Origin: Nitrososphaerota archaeon
GTDB taxonomy: Archaea; Thermoproteota; Nitrososphaeria; Nitrososphaerales; Nitrosopumilaceae
Length of the DNA stretch: 7,342 bases
Assembly (NCBI GenBank): GCA_022565935.1
Contig: JADFJY010000060.1
Span: 1-7,342 of the forward strand
Direction: 5' to 3'
The position numbers and the translations under genes are program-made. Under the pieces are notes generated by a model. It saw only the letters and a program-made list of their open reading frames with translations, was not told the origin of the DNA and made no database searches. This document shows positions 1 to 6,322 of this stretch, piece by piece (within the stretch, counting starts at the first letter, position 1; each line of letters opens with the position of its first letter).

Positions 1-740
1 CTAATAATATCAACCATTTTGTGGGTCAAATCATCTTCTGATCTTATTCCTGTTTCAAGAATGATTGATGGTCTAACAGTTACTGGAGGAACAGGAAATG
101 CTTGAAGAATAAACCATTCGGGTCTAGCAGTAACAGGATCATATGATAATAGTTTTAAATCTTCATCAATTATTTGTGTAAATCTTTCTCTAATGGTAAC
201 TGGAAGTAATCTGTGTTCACCAATTTCTGTTTTCTCTACAAAAATGGTTGGCTTTGTAAAGATTAACTCGTATTGTGTTTTTCCACAATGAGGACATTCT
301 TTTGCTTTTTTTGCTTTCTCTATGATTTGTTCAGGAATACGTTTTTGAGAAATTACAGTATAAGCAGCTTTTTTGGTTTTGATTTTTAGAAATACATCTA
401 ATTCTTCTTGAGGAACTTTTAGTCTTGCACAAGAACGGCATGTTGATTGTAATAGTTTGTAGATATTATCAATGAATGCAATATGTAAGATAGGTTCTGC
501 TAGTTCAAGATGTCCAAAGTGCCCAGGACATCGTGCTGCTGTATTTCCACATGTTAGACATTTTTGTCCAGGCTCAAGAGTACCAAGTCTACCATCCATA
601 AGACCTCCTTGAACTGCCATTCCATCTTCATCATATGTTTCAGGAGCAGTAATTTCAGCAACAGAATATTTTCTTATTTCAGTTGGAGACCATACTGAAA
701 AACGAATTCCAGCAATTGCTTTAATTGCTTGAATAGACAT
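1..740 (-). CDS. rpoA: DNA-directed RNA polymerase subunit A (Rpo1), N-terminal part, cut by window edge
   Basis: This is the N-terminal 246 codons of the largest archaeal RNA polymerase subunit (homologue of bacterial beta' and eukaryotic Rpb1), which forms the clamp and half of the catalytic cleft. I translated it by hand from the ATG at 740-738; the frame stays open to the left edge. The clamp-core zinc ligands are visible: C61, C64, C71 and H74 (CLTCG...CPGHFGH), then two CxxC pairs, C101/C104 and C149/C152. Around residues 206-227 is the RPEWFI...PVPPVTVRPS signature. The start is fixed by the one-base overlap with the rpoB stop (TAATG) and by a good Shine-Dalgarno, AAGGAGA, at 754-748. 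In Thaumarchaeota this subunit is usually unsplit, whereas most other archaea have A' and A''; the window ends too early to tell which applies here. It is transcribed and probably translationally coupled with rpoB. Confidence 0.96.
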   Translation of the reverse strand, partial: MSIQAIKAIAGIRFSVWSPTEIRKYSVAEITAPETYDEDGMAVQGGLMDGRLGTLEPGQKCLTCGNTAARCPGHFGHLELAEPILHIAFIDNIYKLLQSTCRSCARLKVPQEELDVFLKIKTKKAAYTVISQKRIPEQIIEKAKKAKECPHCGKTQYELIFTKPTIFVEKTEIGEHRLLPVTIRERFTQIIDEDLKLLSYDPVTARPEWFILQAFPVPPVTVRPSIILETGIRSEDDLTHKMVDII

Positions 741-3700
741 TAAACTTTCTCCTTGATTAACAATCTAGGTGCAATGTTAAGACTCTGCATCTCTTGTAAG
801 AGTAGTTTGAATGCATATGCTACAGATACTGATGATACTTTGGCTTTATCACCACAAACTCGGCAGACATATTTTCTTTGTTTTACATCATGATAAGCTA
901 CCAAGCCACATCTTTCACATACAAAGATATCAGCTTTATCTGATTCATCAAGTAATCTATCTTTTAGGATCATTGAAGCACCATAAGCAATCAAACAGTC
1001 TCTTTCCATTTCACCAAATCTTAATCCACCACCTCTTGCTCTTCCTTCTGTTGGTTGTTTGGTTAACATCTGAACTTGTCCACGGGCTCTTGCATGGATT
1101 TTATCTGCAACCATGTGGTGAAGTTTTTGGTAATATACAACTCCAATAAAAACTTCAACTGGAAATGATTTTCCAGTTCTTCCGTCATACATTATTTCCT
1201 TACCAGAATATTTGAAATCATATGCATCCATTACTTTTTTAACTTCATCCATTTTTTCTCCTACAAATGCAGAACCGTCAAATCGTTTTCCACGAAATGC
1301 TGCAGCTTTTCCACAAATTGATTCCATCATCATTCCAACTGTCATTCTTGATGGAAATGCATGAGGATTAATCAAAACATCAGGAGACATTCCTTCTTTT
1401 GTATATGGTAAATCTTCTGCTTTAGCTAAAAGTCCAAGTACACCCTTTTGTCCATGTCTTGATGCAAACTTGTCACCAATCTCTGGAACTCTCATATCTC
1501 TTGCTCTAATCTTGTACATTTTTCCACCTTCATTTGATTGAGTCATAACAACAGTATCTACAACTCCAGTTTCAGATGGTCTTACACCAACTGAGGTATC
1601 TCGTCTATATGGACCAGTTGATTCAAACTCTCTATATTCTTCCATAAATCGTGGAGGACTAGTTTTACCAATCAAAATATCTCCGCCTTTAATTGGAGAT
1701 TCAGATGCAACAACTCCATCTTCTTCTAGTAATCTATATGCACGCTCTCCTTTGTACCCTCGAATGTTATCTTCAGCGTTTGGAATTTCAAAGTTGTCAC
1801 GCATTCCACCGGGATATTGTTTTGCTTCTGCATCATATATTCTATAAAAGAAACTTCTTCCTAATCCTCTATCGACTGATGCTTGACTAAGTACTATGGC
1901 ATCCTCAATATTATAACCATCAAATGGTAATACTGCAACAATACAATTTTGGCCTGCTGGTCTTTCTTCTAGTCCTAAAAGCTTCATTGCTTTAGTGTTA
2001 ACAATTGGAACTTGTGGATATAACATGAAGTGTTGTCTAACATATGTACTAGTATTCATCATCGGTGTAGAAAATCCTAAGCTCTGTTTTGCCATTGCAG
2101 ATTCGTATGTATTTCTTGGAGATTGGTTGTGTTCAGGATATGGAATAATTGAAGCGCCAGCACCAAGAATTGCTGGTGGAAATACTTCAAGGTGAGTACG
2201 CTTCTTGGTATTTTTGTCATCTAAAGTAACATAACAATTTTCTTCTTCATTTGCATCAATTAGCTCCAAGATACCCATTCTCAAAAGATCAGTCCAAGAA
2301 AGTAATTTTTTAGAAATTTTATCTAATAGTTCTTGTGTTAACAATGATTTGTTATCTTTGATAATAATTAATGGTCGCAAGACACGTCCTGCATTACAAT
2401 TTACATAAAGTCGTCTTGTTGAACCTTCAATGTCAGATTTATGAAATGAAATTCCAACGTGAGGATGAATTTTTGAGTTTCGTCTAAGGTCTCTAAGTAA
2501 TTCCGCTAGTTGCCCGCCATCTTTAAAATATCCAATTAGACGACCATCAACAAATATTCGGGTTCCATCTTTTTTCAAATCTTCTTTTGCATCAAAGAAA
2601 TGTACTGTTCCAAGATCAAAGAGTTTTTCTACAATTTCTTCAGAGGGAACATTAACTGAGATAATTCCAGATAGTGCCAAATTTTTTACCAAACCACAAT
2701 TAGAGCCTTCTGGAGTTTCACTTGGGCAAATTCTTCCAAAGTGAGTTGCGTGCAAGTCTCTTGCTTGAAAGTTTGGTTGAGTTCGGCTTAGAGGAGATTG
2801 AATTCTTCTAAGATGACTAATTGTTGAAAGATAATTGGTTCTATCAAGTAATTGAGTTACTCCAACTCGTCCACGTCCCCAATTTCCAGTTGCAATAGCA
2901 TTGTTTAGTTTATCAGTAATTATTCCTGGGCGAATTGCTGCAGCCACTGCATTAATTCCACGTTTTTGACCTGATCTTTCTAATTGATATTTCATATCTC
3001 TAACAAGATTTCTAAATGCAGTTCTAAACAGATCTGCTAACATTTGTCCTGCAAATTTTATAACTTTATTTCCATAGTGATCTTTATCATCAGGGGTAAT
3101 CCAACCAAGTTTTAATTCTAATAATTTACAAGCTGCTTCACCTAAGAATTGGGCTTTTTCTTTTCTGTTTTCAGGATGCTTACCCAAGTGTGGTAATAAT
3201 CCCCAATCCAGTAAAGTCTCTGAACGTTTTATCTGAAATTCTTCTAACATTCCAGGTGCAATTCTTTTACTAATGTAGACAATTGCATCTTTTGATGTTG
3301 TAACATCAGCTGCTTTTTCAAATGAACCTTCTAATTCATCTTGTAGATCGTCTACCAATGAAACCACTCCAGCAATTTCTCTATCAGATTCTAATCCGAG
3401 AGCCCTCATCAATATTACAACTGGAATATCAACTGGAGAACCAGGAATTCTTGCAACAATTAGTCCATCACTTTTCATTACAAGTTCTAATTTTGCACGA
3501 TAACCAACAATTGAAGAATAGACTTTGGCTTTGAAAACAATATTTCCACCCACGGTTTCCTTATCAACAATTATTTTATTGTAAGAAAGATCTTCTAGTC
3601 CTACAATGACACGTTCAGAACCATTTATGATAAAATAACCACCAGGATCTTTTGGATCTTCGCCATGCTCAATTAATTTTTGAGTGGAAAAGTTATGTAG

Positions 3701-4087
3701 GATACATGCATTGGATCTTACCATAACTGGAACATCACCTATATGAACAAATCTAGATTCTAAAATTTTTCCATCTTCTACAACACTTGCTTCCATCATT
3801 ACAGGTGCAGAATATGAAACATTTCTCAGTCTTGCTTCAGCAGGGGTAATATGAGTAATAGAACCATCAAGTTCCATCATTCTGGGTTGTTGAAGTTTAA
3901 CTTTACCTAGTTGAATCTTGTAAGGGTATTCAGCGTTTTCAATATCTATCTGGTTGACTTCGTTGATAATACTTTGAAGACCTCGTTCTAAAAATTCATC
4001 AAATGAGTTAAGATGTTGACGTGCAATACCTTCACGCTTTAGAATATCTTGAATTACTGGCCAACGTTTGTTAGCAGGGTGAACCAT
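740..4087 (-). CDS. rpoB: DNA-directed RNA polymerase subunit B (Rpo2), unsplit
   Basis: This is the second-largest RNA polymerase subunit (homologue of bacterial beta and Rpb2), 1115 aa, forming the lobe, protrusion, fork, hybrid-binding region and wall of the enzyme. Family signatures occur in order. HATHFGRICPSETPEG lies at about 446-461. FDGYNIEDA lies at 722-730, where E728 and D729 match the acidic pair that helps hold the second Mg ion. GDKFASRHGQKG at 871-882 carries the nucleic-acid-contacting lysines K873 and K881. NPHAFPSRMT spans 907-916. QPTEGRARGGGLRFGEME spans 1011-1028. A C-terminal zinc finger has C1057, C1060, C1075 and C1078. All are intact, with no frameshift. It is a single polypeptide, unlike the B'/B'' split of many methanogens and other euryarchaea. 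The start codon directly follows the rpoH stop (TAGATG), with a GGTGG Shine-Dalgarno-like stretch at 4101-4097. Confidence 0.98.
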   Translation of the reverse strand: MVHPANKRWPVIQDILKREGIARQHLNSFDEFLERGLQSIINEVNQIDIENAEYPYKIQLGKVKLQQPRMMELDGSITHITPAEARLRNVSYSAPVMMEASVVEDGKILESRFVHIGDVPVMVRSNACILHNFSTQKLIEHGEDPKDPGGYFIINGSERVIVGLEDLSYNKIIVDKETVGGNIVFKAKVYSSIVGYRAKLELVMKSDGLIVARIPGSPVDIPVVILMRALGLESDREIAGVVSLVDDLQDELEGSFEKAADVTTSKDAIVYISKRIAPGMLEEFQIKRSETLLDWGLLPHLGKHPENRKEKAQFLGEAACKLLELKLGWITPDDKDHYGNKVIKFAGQMLADLFRTAFRNLVRDMKYQLERSGQKRGINAVAAAIRPGIITDKLNNAIATGNWGRGRVGVTQLLDRTNYLSTISHLRRIQSPLSRTQPNFQARDLHATHFGRICPSETPEGSNCGLVKNLALSGIISVNVPSEEIVEKLFDLGTVHFFDAKEDLKKDGTRIFVDGRLIGYFKDGGQLAELLRDLRRNSKIHPHVGISFHKSDIEGSTRRLYVNCNAGRVLRPLIIIKDNKSLLTQELLDKISKKLLSWTDLLRMGILELIDANEEENCYVTLDDKNTKKRTHLEVFPPAILGAGASIIPYPEHNQSPRNTYESAMAKQSLGFSTPMMNTSTYVRQHFMLYPQVPIVNTKAMKLLGLEERPAGQNCIVAVLPFDGYNIEDAIVLSQASVDRGLGRSFFYRIYDAEAKQYPGGMRDNFEIPNAEDNIRGYKGERAYRLLEEDGVVASESPIKGGDILIGKTSPPRFMEEYREFESTGPYRRDTSVGVRPSETGVVDTVVMTQSNEGGKMYKIRARDMRVPEIGDKFASRHGQKGVLGLLAKAEDLPYTKEGMSPDVLINPHAFPSRMTVGMMMESICGKAAAFRGKRFDGSAFVGEKMDEVKKVMDAYDFKYSGKEIMYDGRTGKSFPVEVFIGVVYYQKLHHMVADKIHARARGQVQMLTKQPTEGRARGGGLRFGEMERDCLIAYGASMILKDRLLDESDKADIFVCERCGLVAYHDVKQRKYVCRVCGDKAKVSSVSVAYAFKLLLQEMQSLNIAPRLLIKEKV
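748..754 (-). promoter_or_regulatory. Shine-Dalgarno of rpoA inside the rpoB 3' end
   Basis: AAGGAGA on the minus strand lies 7 nt ahead of the rpoA ATG and is embedded in the last codons of rpoB. It settles the rpoA start and supports independent or coupled initiation on a polycistronic RNA. Confidence 0.75.
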
Positions 4088-4339
4088 CTATACTTCCACC
4101 ACATATCTGTAATAGAGACTCGTACCAGCAGTTGGGCTTTTTCGAGTAATCTTTATCATATCACCTGGTTTTACACCAAGTCCCAAAATTGCAGGATCAG
4201 TTACAAAGATTAATGGTAATTCAGTTGGTTTACAATTGTATTTTTCTAGAATTTTTTCAGCTTCTTGTTTTGAAATAATTTCATGTTTTGGAACATAGAC
4301 ATGATCAGGAACTAGAACTTGATTTTTCTTAGTTGCCAT
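4088..4339 (-). CDS. rpoH: DNA-directed RNA polymerase subunit H (Rpo5)
   Basis: This is the small archaeal RNA polymerase subunit homologous to the C-terminal domain of eukaryotic Rpb5. It sits at the jaw near downstream DNA and stabilises open-complex formation. The 83 aa match the family in length and sequence. Residues 13-25 carry HVYVPKHEIISKQ, the region 42-49 has LPLI..TDPA, and 55-72 has GVKPGDMIKITRKSPTAG followed by YYRYV, the hallmark C-terminal block. The ATG at 4339 is chosen because GGAGGT at 4352-4347 sits 7 nt upstream and no earlier in-frame extension is needed. It is first in the operon; the stop codon TAG (4090-4088) is immediately followed by the rpoB ATG. The first ten residues (ATKKNQVLVP) are a short variable extension before the conserved core. 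Confidence 0.97.
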   Translation of the reverse strand: MATKKNQVLVPDHVYVPKHEIISKQEAEKILEKYNCKPTELPLIFVTDPAILGLGVKPGDMIKITRKSPTAGTSLYYRYVVEV

Positions 4340-4346
4340 CTATAAT

Positions 4347-4352
4347 ACCTCC
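4347..4352 (-). promoter_or_regulatory. Strong Shine-Dalgarno of rpoH
   Basis: GGAGGT on the minus strand lies 7 nt before the rpoH ATG. A canonical SD means the operon mRNA has a real 5' leader rather than being leaderless, in contrast to the plus-strand genes of this window, which show no well-placed SD. Confidence 0.85.
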
Positions 4353-4412
4353 GTTAGAACATTAAATGTAACAGTAAAGAATACACACAAACTGTAAAAA
4401 ATTCCGTTCGGG

Positions 4413-4423
4413 TTAATATATAT
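4413..4423 (-). promoter_or_regulatory. Putative TATA box of the rpoH-rpoB-rpoA operon (possibly bidirectional)
   Basis: An A+T-only 11-mer, ATATATATTAA on the minus strand, is the most TATA-like element upstream of rpoH. Using the usual archaeal TATA-to-start spacing of about 25-27 nt, transcription would begin near 4391-4393, giving a leader of roughly 50 nt that includes the Shine-Dalgarno. Because the element is nearly symmetric in composition it could also nucleate plus-strand transcription toward 4445. Orientation and use are inferred, not shown. Confidence 0.55.
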
Positions 4424-4485
4424 CTAATCTGAAATTCGTTACAAAAACTGTTTTTTCTTTTTTGTCAATTAATTTTTTCACAACC

Positions 4486-4493
4486 TTAAATAG
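4486..4493 (+). promoter_or_regulatory. Putative TATA box of PEFG gene 1
   Basis: TTAAATAG lies 30 nt before the ATG at 4516, a spacing that predicts a leaderless mRNA starting at or next to the start codon. It resembles the TTTAAATA core found ahead of genes 2 and 3. It lies downstream of the TTG at 4462, which argues against that codon being the start. Confidence 0.5.
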
Positions 4494-4515
4494 TGTAAAT
4501 TTAGGCGTAAAATTG

Positions 4516-5352
4516 ATGAAAGCTTATCTATCGGTGTTTGCCTTATCTGCAATTTTGATTGCAAGTATTGGTATGACACCAGCATTTGGACAAAGCTCAC
4601 TTGTAGTAACTACAGACAAAGCATCCTATTCAGAAGGTGATACTGTAGAAATTACAGGAGAAGTTGCTCAACTTTTAGGAGGATATGCCTTATCTGTCAG
4701 AGTGGTAGCACCAAATGGAAATATTGTTTCCATTGAACAGCTAACAGTTGGTACAGATAAAAAATTCAGTGTTAGTGTAACTGCAGGCGGTCCACTATGG
4801 AAGAGTGAGGGAACTTATACAGTTCTAGTCCAATATGGAGACAACAAAAATAATTCAGGAACAACATCATTTGAATTTGGTGGTTCTACAGTAACACCAC
4901 CAACTGAAGTAGAGAAATCAATGGTAACTGACACAACTGTTTCAGTTTCAGGTTCTAGTGATTTGATCGGATACACCATTACAGGTGGAAAACTACTAGG
5001 CATCGTAACTGATTTTGATGCAAATTCGTTGATCATTTCTATTGATGCTACAGACGATGGTTCACTAACACTCACAATACCTAGATCGGTGTTAGATGCA
5101 ACAATTAATGGTGAAGATGATGACTTCTTTGTCTTGATTGATGGAGAAGAAGTAGACTTTGATGAAACAACCACATCAACAGACAGAATACTTACCATAG
5201 CATTCCCAGCTGGAGCTGAAGAAATCGAAATAATTGGTACCTTTGTGATTCCAGAATTTGGTACAATTGCAGCCATGATCCTAGCAGTAGCAATTATCTC
5301 AATAATTGCAATCTCTGCAAAGTCAAAACTTAGTATTATTCCAAGATACTAA
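4516..5352 (+). CDS. PEFG-CTERM surface protein 1 (Ig-like domain plus acidic beta domain)
   Basis: This is a secreted or envelope-anchored protein of 278 aa; its specific function is unknown. Residues 1-25 are a signal peptide (basic K2, hydrophobic core, likely cleavage around AFG/Q). Residues about 28-108 form an Ig-like or macroglobulin MG2-like beta domain with DKASYSEGDTVEITGEV, PNGNIVSIEQLTV and the GGPLWKSEGTYTV motif. A Ser/Thr-rich linker (about 112-150) leads to a second beta-rich acidic domain at about 152-240 (TDFDANSL, DATDDGSL, LIDGEEVDFDE). The end is PEFG at 246-249, a hydrophobic helix at about 250-268, then K269, K271 and R277. In this family the tail is thought to be cut and anchored by an archaeosortase-type enzyme. 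I reject the longer frame from TTG 4462 because it would bury the signal peptide behind 18 unrelated residues. No cysteine is present. It is the first of three paralogues, divergent from the RNA polymerase operon. Confidence 0.88.
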   Translation: MKAYLSVFALSAILIASIGMTPAFGQSSLVVTTDKASYSEGDTVEITGEVAQLLGGYALSVRVVAPNGNIVSIEQLTVGTDKKFSVSVTAGGPLWKSEGTYTVLVQYGDNKNNSGTTSFEFGGSTVTPPTEVEKSMVTDTTVSVSGSSDLIGYTITGGKLLGIVTDFDANSLIISIDATDDGSLTLTIPRSVLDATINGEDDDFFVLIDGEEVDFDETTTSTDRILTIAFPAGAEEIEIIGTFVIPEFGTIAAMILAVAIISIIAISAKSKLSIIPRY

Positions 5353-5359
5353 AATTCAT

Positions 5360-5374
5360 CTTTTTTCTCTTTTT
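5360..5374 (+). terminator. T-rich 3' end after PEFG gene 1
   Basis: Pyrimidine tract (six T, CTC, five T) starting 8 nt after the stop codon. Archaeal RNA polymerases terminate at T runs without a hairpin, so this could end gene 1 transcripts. It overlaps the TATA region of gene 2, so terminator and promoter are fused in about 40 nt. Confidence 0.45.
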
Positions 5375-5389
5375 AAATATACATAAATA
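5370..5389 (+). promoter_or_regulatory. Promoter element of PEFG gene 2, 20 nt identical to that of gene 3
   Basis: The 20-mer contains TTTAAATA (5372-5379) followed by TACATAAATA. It starts 45 nt before the gene 2 ATG, against 44 nt for the identical copy before gene 3. TATA spacing predicts a start near 5403, i.e. a leader of about 10-12 nt without a Shine-Dalgarno. If the second ATAAATA half were the TATA, the mRNA would be leaderless. Confidence 0.65.
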
Positions 5390-5414
5390 CCAAAGATATC
5401 TGGATTGAAATAGG

Positions 5415-6260
5415 ATGAATTTTAAACTCTCTACAACATCAATGGCAATAGCCATTATGGCATTATCATTAATTTCAATGACTGTAATTCAACAAGATGC
5501 TTTTGCTAGTTCAGGAATGTCCATTACAGCTACTGCAGATAGAGGCTCAGATACTATCACTGTAACAGGTATGACAACTTCAGGATATACAGATGTTACA
5601 TTTCTTGTAAAGAATCCAAGTGGAAATAATGTAGTGGCTATAGATCAGGTAACACCAGATGAAGATGGTAACTTTAGTGTTGAATTCAAAGTTGGTCTAT
5701 GGACTGAAGATGGATTCTATACAATTCAAGCTAAGCAAGGTCAAGGAATTTTCTCACTATCAGTTCTTGTTGAAGTAAACGATGGCATGACAACAAAAAC
5801 TTCTGTAACTGAATCTACTTTAGAAGCAGGTTTTACACCAAACATGCTAAATGTCGCTAAAGACTCAGGACTTGCACTCGAAACAGCTAGTTTTGTAAAT
5901 GGTGATGATAGGTTCACGATTTATGGAACAACTGACAGAGTTAGCGAAGCCGTTGTAATACAGATATTTGCACCAAATGGAAATTTGGTTACAACTGCTC
6001 AAGTAGCAGCAACACTTGATGGAGAATTCACTGCTGAGATTGTAGTAGGTGGACCACTATGGAAACAAAATGGAGATTACACTGTAACTGCATACCAAAA
6101 TGAAAATCCAAACTATTCTGCTTCAATAGTAGTTGATATTCTAGATGGAACAGTAGTACCCGAATTTGGTACAATTGCAGCAATGATTCTAGCAGTAGCA
6201 ATTATCTCAATAATTGCAATCTCTGCAAAGTCAAGACTTAGCATCATACCAAGATACTAA
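5415..6260 (+). CDS. PEFG-CTERM surface protein 2 (two tandem Ig-like domains)
   Basis: Predicted exported protein of 281 aa with no known specific function. Residues 1-31 are a signal peptide (K4, hydrophobic stretch, likely cleavage after DAFA). Two Ig-like or MG2-like beta domains follow. Domain 1, about 35-122, has NPSGNNVVAIDQVTPDEDGNF and a degenerate VGLWTEDGFYTI. Domain 2, about 155-243, has APNGNLVTTAQVAATLDGEF and the full VGGPLWKQNGDYTV. The linker 123-154 is Thr-rich. The sorting tail has PEFG at 249-252, a hydrophobic helix at about 253-271 and basic K272, R274, R280. Unlike its neighbours it lacks the acidic second domain and carries a second Ig-like repeat instead. The first domain's LW motif is more diverged than the second's, which looks more like the domain in gene 1. 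No cysteines. The ATG at 5415 is the first codon giving a clean signal peptide and fits the promoter spacing. Confidence 0.9.
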   Translation: MNFKLSTTSMAIAIMALSLISMTVIQQDAFASSGMSITATADRGSDTITVTGMTTSGYTDVTFLVKNPSGNNVVAIDQVTPDEDGNFSVEFKVGLWTEDGFYTIQAKQGQGIFSLSVLVEVNDGMTTKTSVTESTLEAGFTPNMLNVAKDSGLALETASFVNGDDRFTIYGTTDRVSEAVVIQIFAPNGNLVTTAQVAATLDGEFTAEIVVGGPLWKQNGDYTVTAYQNENPNYSASIVVDILDGTVVPEFGTIAAMILAVAIISIIAISAKSRLSIIPRY

Positions 6261-6283
6261 AATCACAACTTTTTTTCATTTTT
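6162..6283 (+). repeat. 122-nt direct repeat, copy A (tail and 3' UTR of gene 2)
   Basis: By base-by-base reading this stretch is identical to 7109-7230. It runs from the GAA of PEFG through the transmembrane helix, the stop codon and 23 nt of 3' UTR. A related copy in gene 1 (coding part 5254-5352) differs at 6 of 99 positions, five of them silent. Confidence 0.93.
6271..6283 (+). terminator. T-rich 3' end after PEFG gene 2
   Basis: T runs separated by CA, beginning 9-10 nt after the stop codon. They are a plausible hairpin-free archaeal terminator and run directly into the TATA element of gene 3. Confidence 0.45.
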
Positions 6284-6298
6284 AAATATACATAAATA
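6279..6298 (+). promoter_or_regulatory. Promoter element of PEFG gene 3, 20 nt identical to that of gene 2
   Basis: Same 20-mer as at 5370-5389, with TTTAAATA at 6281-6288. It predicts a transcription start near 6311 and a leader of about 11 nt. The only SD-like sequence (GGTG at 6305-6308) is too far from the ATG to be used conventionally. Confidence 0.65.
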
Positions 6299-6322
6299 GA
6301 GACAGGTGTAAATCGCAACAAG

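Noticed and set aside
811..2195. Several short plus-strand open frames (65-112 codons) opposite rpoB
   Set aside because: They are antisense to highly conserved rpoB sequence, have no family features or start signals, and are explained by rpoB codon bias.
4371..4395. ACAGT/ACTGT inverted repeat in the rpoH leader as a regulatory hairpin
   Set aside because: Five-base arms around a 15-nt loop would be unstable, and no further pairing extends it.
4815..5276. 153-codon open frame on the minus strand inside gene 1
   Set aside because: It lies antisense to a well-supported gene, is Ser/Val-rich low-complexity sequence with no recognisable domain, and mirrors the codon pattern of the plus strand. 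A similar antisense frame occurs in gene 3 (6844-7194), as expected for paralogous shadows.
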